A stretch of DNA of 64,000 nucleotides, from NCBI RefSeq assembly GCF_014892515.1, contig NZ_JADBGR010000019.1, positions 1 to 64,000 on the forward strand. Direction: 5' to 3'. Numbering within the stretch: the first letter of the stretch is position 1; each line of letters starts with the position of its first letter. Made by a program: the position numbers and the translations under genes. Below are positions 61,413 through 64,000 of the stretch, one piece after another. The notes under the pieces were generated by a model. The model made no database searches. It saw nothing but the letters and a program-made list of their open reading frames with translations, and was not told the origin of the DNA. Origin of the DNA: Myceligenerans pegani. Lineage in GTDB: Bacteria > Actinomycetota > Actinomycetes > Actinomycetales > Cellulomonadaceae.

Positions 61413-62435
61413 TCACTTCAGCTTGGTGCCGGCGCTGCGCAGCTGCCGGCAGGCCTCGACGACGCGGGCGGCCATGCCGGCCTCCGCGAGCTTGCCCCAC
61501 GCGCGCGGGTCGTAGGCCTTCTTGTTGCCGACCTCGCCGTCGACCTTCAGGACGCCGTCGTAGTTCTTGAAGAAGTGGTCGGCCACCGGACGGCTGAACG
61601 CGTACTGCGTGTCCGTGTCGATGTTCATCTTGATGACGCCGTTGTCGACCGCCTCGGCGATCTCCGCCTCGGTCGAACCCGAGCCGCCGTGGAAGACGAG
61701 GTCGAACGGGTTCTCCTTGCCGATCTCGTCACCGACCGCCTTCTGGATGTCCGCCAGGATCGACGGGCGCAGCTTGACGGCGCCGGGCTTGTAGACGCCG
61801 TGCACGTTGCCGAAGGTCAGCGCCGTCAGGTAACGACCCTTCTCCCCCGCGCCGAGCGCTTTGACCGTGGCCAGGCCGTCCGCCGGCGTCGTGTACAGCT
61901 TCTCGTTGATCTCGGCCTCGTGGCCGTCCTCCTCGCCACCGACGACGCCGACCTCGATCTCCAGGATCGTCTTCGCGGCCTGCGACAGCTCGAGGAGCTC
62001 GGCGGAGATCACCAGGTTCTCGTCCAGCGGGACGGTGGAGCCGTCGTACATGTGCGACTGGAACGTCGGGTTCTGGCCGTTCTTGACCTGCTCCGCCTCG
62101 ATGGCGAGCAGCGGCTTCACCCAGGACTCGAGGTTCTCCTTGACGCAGTGGTCGGTGTGGATCGCGATGTTCACGGGGTAGTTCTTCGCGACCTCGGTGG
62201 CGTAGGCGGCGAGGGCGAGCGAACCGGCGATGCGGTCCTTGACCGTCGCGCCCGAGCCGTACTCGCTGCCGCCGACCGAGACCTGGATGATCCCGTCCGA
62301 CTCCGCCTCGGCGAAGCCGCGCAGAGCTGCGGTGATGGTCTGGGACGACGTGATGTTGACCGCGGGGTAGGCGAACTTACCGGCCTTGGCCCGGTCGATC
62401 ATCTCGCCGTAGACCTCGGGGGTTGCGATGGGCAT
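61413..62435 (-). CDS. fbaA: Class II fructose-bisphosphate aldolase
   Basis: 340 aa, class IIA type. Zinc sites and core: AIHTDHC (~residue 90), FDLVFHGGSGS, and VIKMNIDTDTQYAFS; start MPIATPEVYGEMIDRAKAGK. Splits FBP to DHAP and glyceraldehyde-3-phosphate in glycolysis/gluconeogenesis. ATG at 62435 with GGAGCTGGAGC upstream; an upstream in-frame ATG at 62504 adds 23 unlike residues. Confidence 0.95.
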   Translation of the reverse strand: MPIATPEVYGEMIDRAKAGKFAYPAVNITSSQTITAALRGFAEAESDGIIQVSVGGSEYGSGATVKDRIAGSLALAAYATEVAKNYPVNIAIHTDHCVKENLESWVKPLLAIEAEQVKNGQNPTFQSHMYDGSTVPLDENLVISAELLELSQAAKTILEIEVGVVGGEEDGHEAEINEKLYTTPADGLATVKALGAGEKGRYLTALTFGNVHGVYKPGAVKLRPSILADIQKAVGDEIGKENPFDLVFHGGSGSTEAEIAEAVDNGVIKMNIDTDTQYAFSRPVADHFFKNYDGVLKVDGEVGNKKAYDPRAWGKLAEAGMAARVVEACRQLRSAGTKLK

Positions 62436-62709
62436 CTGCTCCAGCTCCAAGTAACTCGTGGTGTGGGCGTCCGTCGCTTCCAGGTCCGCCCGGGTATGCA
62501 CCAACGATCTTATGCGCGCACGGACCCGGTGGCGTGGCCGTCCACGACAAGAACGCCCGCCGAGGATTGCGGTTCATGGCCACCCGGCGCCGACAGCGAC
62601 GGGCACGACGGCGGTCGGGCAGCGGGCACCGCTTGCGCCGGGGGCGGCCCGGCGTAAGCCGAGCGGTGGCCACGGCACCCGTCGGCCGGGAGACGCGACA
62701 CGCGCCGGG

Positions 62710-63555
62710 TCACAGGTGCTGCGCGACCCACGCGTGCATGGCGATGGCCGCGGCGGCCCCGGCGTTGACCGAACGGGTGGAGCCGTACTGCGTGATGTGG
62801 AGGACGACGTCGCACACCGCCTGCGCCTCGGGCGTCAGGCCCGTCGACTCCTGCCCGAACAGCAGGATGCACCGCGGGGGGAGATCGTGGCCCTCGATCG
62901 GGACGGAGCCCGGGATGTTGTCGATGCCGATGATCGGGAGGGCGCGGCCGTCGTCACCGGGCTCCTCGCCGACGGTGCGCTCGGTGCCGCTCGGACCGGC
63001 GGAACCGTCCTCGCCGACGGCGCGCTCGCCGCGACCGGGTCGAGCGGGACCGCTCTCGCCGACTTCCTGGCCGGCGGCCCAGGCCGCCAGCTCCGCGGCG
63101 TGGGGGTGGTGGTGGACGTGCAGGTAGCGATCCGTCACCATCGCTCCGCGCCGGTTCCACCGTCGTCGTCCCACCACGTGCACGCCCGCCACGTTGAACG
63201 CGTTCGCGGTACGCACCACCGATCCGATGTTCAGGTCGTGCGACCAGTTCTCGATCGCGACGTGCAGTTGCCGGTCCGCCGGGCGGCGGGCGTCCATGTC
63301 CGCGACGATGGCCTCGACCGTCCAGTACCGGTATCGGTCGGCGACGTTCCGCCGGTCACCCTCGGCGAGCAGCTCGGGGTCGTAGCGCGGGTCGGGTCGG
63401 GGCCCGGCGCCGTCGTCCACCGTGGGCCACGCCTCCGGGCCGCCCGGCCACGGCCCGACGCCGACCGCGGGGGCGGGGCCCGGCGTACCGGAGCCGTCGG
63501 CGACCATGCCGGCCCGGGCCCCCTCGGCAGGCGTCCCGCCCGGGTCAGGCGTCAC
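62710..63555 (-). CDS. TrmH/SpoU family RNA 2'-O-methyltransferase
   Basis: 281 aa. SPOUT knot motifs: ENWSHDLNIGSVVRTANAFN, LLFGQESTGLTPEA and TQYGSTRSVNAGAAAAIAMH. Transfers a methyl from SAM to a ribose 2'-OH in tRNA or rRNA; target unknown. Odd: a ~45-residue Gly/Glu/Pro-rich insert sits in the middle, between EVGESGPARP and GRALPIIG. The first ~60 residues are also low complexity. GTG start overlaps the upstream DUF368 gene's end by 11 bases. Confidence 0.9.
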   Translation of the reverse strand: MTPDPGGTPAEGARAGMVADGSGTPGPAPAVGVGPWPGGPEAWPTVDDGAGPRPDPRYDPELLAEGDRRNVADRYRYWTVEAIVADMDARRPADRQLHVAIENWSHDLNIGSVVRTANAFNVAGVHVVGRRRWNRRGAMVTDRYLHVHHHPHAAELAAWAAGQEVGESGPARPGRGERAVGEDGSAGPSGTERTVGEEPGDDGRALPIIGIDNIPGSVPIEGHDLPPRCILLFGQESTGLTPEAQAVCDVVLHITQYGSTRSVNAGAAAAIAMHAWVAQHL

Positions 63556-64000
63556 GAGCCACCCGGGACTCCCACAGCATCGCGATCAGCACGACGCCCG
63601 CACCGGCCAGCGCGAGCAGCACCGGGCCGGCCACCGAGCCCGTCGGCGCGAGCAGTTCGTTGGACTCGCCCTGCCACGGCCAGAGTGATCGCAGCGAGCC
63701 CAGCATCAGGCCCGCGAGCACCGCCATCGTGCCCTGGCGACGATGGTGCAGCAGCCACCTGAGCACCTTGACGAAGCTCCCGAGCCCCACCAGGGCGCCC
63801 AGGGCGAAGACCGCGACGAACCCGAGGTCGCGCTCTTCGATCGCGTGCTGGACGGGGATGTAGAGGCCCATCACGAGCAGCAGGAACGAGCCCGACACAC
63901 CCGGCAGCACGAGGGCGTTGATCGCCAGTGCGGCGCCGATGAAGACGTACCAGAGCTCAGGCTCTCCGACCTCGGCCGCGGGAAGACCGGTCAGCAGGAA
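63545..64000 (-). CDS. DUF368 domain-containing membrane protein (partial, 5' end beyond window)
   Basis: 152 residues of the C-terminal part. The family signature PGVSGSFLLLVMGLYIPV is followed by helices FVAVFALGALVGLGSFVKVL, an MAVLAGLMLGSLRSLWPW stretch and LLALAGAGVVLIAML. DUF368/PopT-like proteins are polytopic; some work on undecaprenyl phosphate recycling, which is plausible but not shown here. The gene continues past 64000. It overlaps the methyltransferase start. Confidence 0.88.
   Translation of the reverse strand, partial: FLLTGLPAAEVGEPELWYVFIGAALAINALVLPGVSGSFLLLVMGLYIPVQHAIEERDLGFVAVFALGALVGLGSFVKVLRWLLHHRRQGTMAVLAGLMLGSLRSLWPWQGESNELLAPTGSVAGPVLLALAGAGVVLIAMLWESRVARDA

Overview
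The window is very GC-rich, densely coding and almost free of mobile DNA. The gene content points to a free-living, cellulolytic high-GC actinobacterium, probably from the Cellulomonadaceae/Promicromonosporaceae group. The clues are bldC, DUF3073 and DUF3151 genes, a SAM-IV riboswitch, a GH6 cellulase with a CBM2 module, and a scattered purine (pur) gene set with the usual actinobacterial neighbours. Family placement is inferred from gene content, not measured.

Layout. 0-10 kb: the tail of an unknown gene, msrB, a phosphoesterase, a MarP-like membrane serine protease, a glycerophosphodiesterase, a protealysin-type M4 peptidase carrying its own emfourin-like inhibitor domain, an MscS channel, an M15 peptidoglycan peptidase and a small zinc metallopeptidase. 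10.2-11 kb: tRNA-Glu, tRNA-Asp, tRNA-Phe, a strong terminator and a frameshifted tyrosine-recombinase remnant. 11.3-13.1 kb: a holin-X/DUF3618 pair, bldC and DUF3073. 13.3-26.8 kb: purM, purF, a giant secreted nuclease/5'-nucleotidase, a sterol-carrier protein, an EEP hydrolase, an RNB ribonuclease and purL. 27-30 kb: a less conserved patch with a Tdi1-like (DUF1851) protein, a truncated DUF222 gene, a DUF2599 protein and a small membrane protein. 30-37 kb: a fatty-acid locus (MaoC hydratase, FabG4-type reductase, FadA2-type thiolase, TetR regulator, acyl-CoA dehydrogenase/oxidase) arranged like the mycobacterial htdX-fabG4-fadA2-fadE5 region, with a palindromic operator between the divergent halves. 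37-39 kb: a two-headed HTH regulator and a CmpX-like channel.

39-42.6 kb is a sulfur locus. A class-V aminotransferase/cysteine desulfurase-like gene and a rhodanese-metZ operon diverge from 364 bases that hold two different SAM riboswitches back to back: SAM-IV on the minus strand and an S-box (SAM-I type) on the plus strand. 42.7-46.1 kb is a secreted subtilase whose leader can fold into a multi-helix RNA with the ribosome binding site inside its closing stem. 46-48.7 kb holds an MBL hydrolase, a GNAT acetyltransferase, purQ and purS. 48.7-54.3 kb is a probable cellulose-sensing module: an HTH-less LacI-type sensor with PAS, a divergent LacI regulator and the GH6 cellulase. 54.3-57.6 kb: purD, purA, DUF3151. 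57.7-61.4 kb: two STAS proteins and a PAS-PP2C-ATPase protein, which together look like a partner-switching stress module. 61.4-64 kb: fba, a SpoU methyltransferase and the end of a DUF368 membrane protein.

Seven pur genes (M, F, L, Q, S, D, A), all on the minus strand, run through the window and cover most of the purine pathway to IMP plus the first AMP-specific step. They are split by unrelated genes, and purL is 21 kb away from purSQ.
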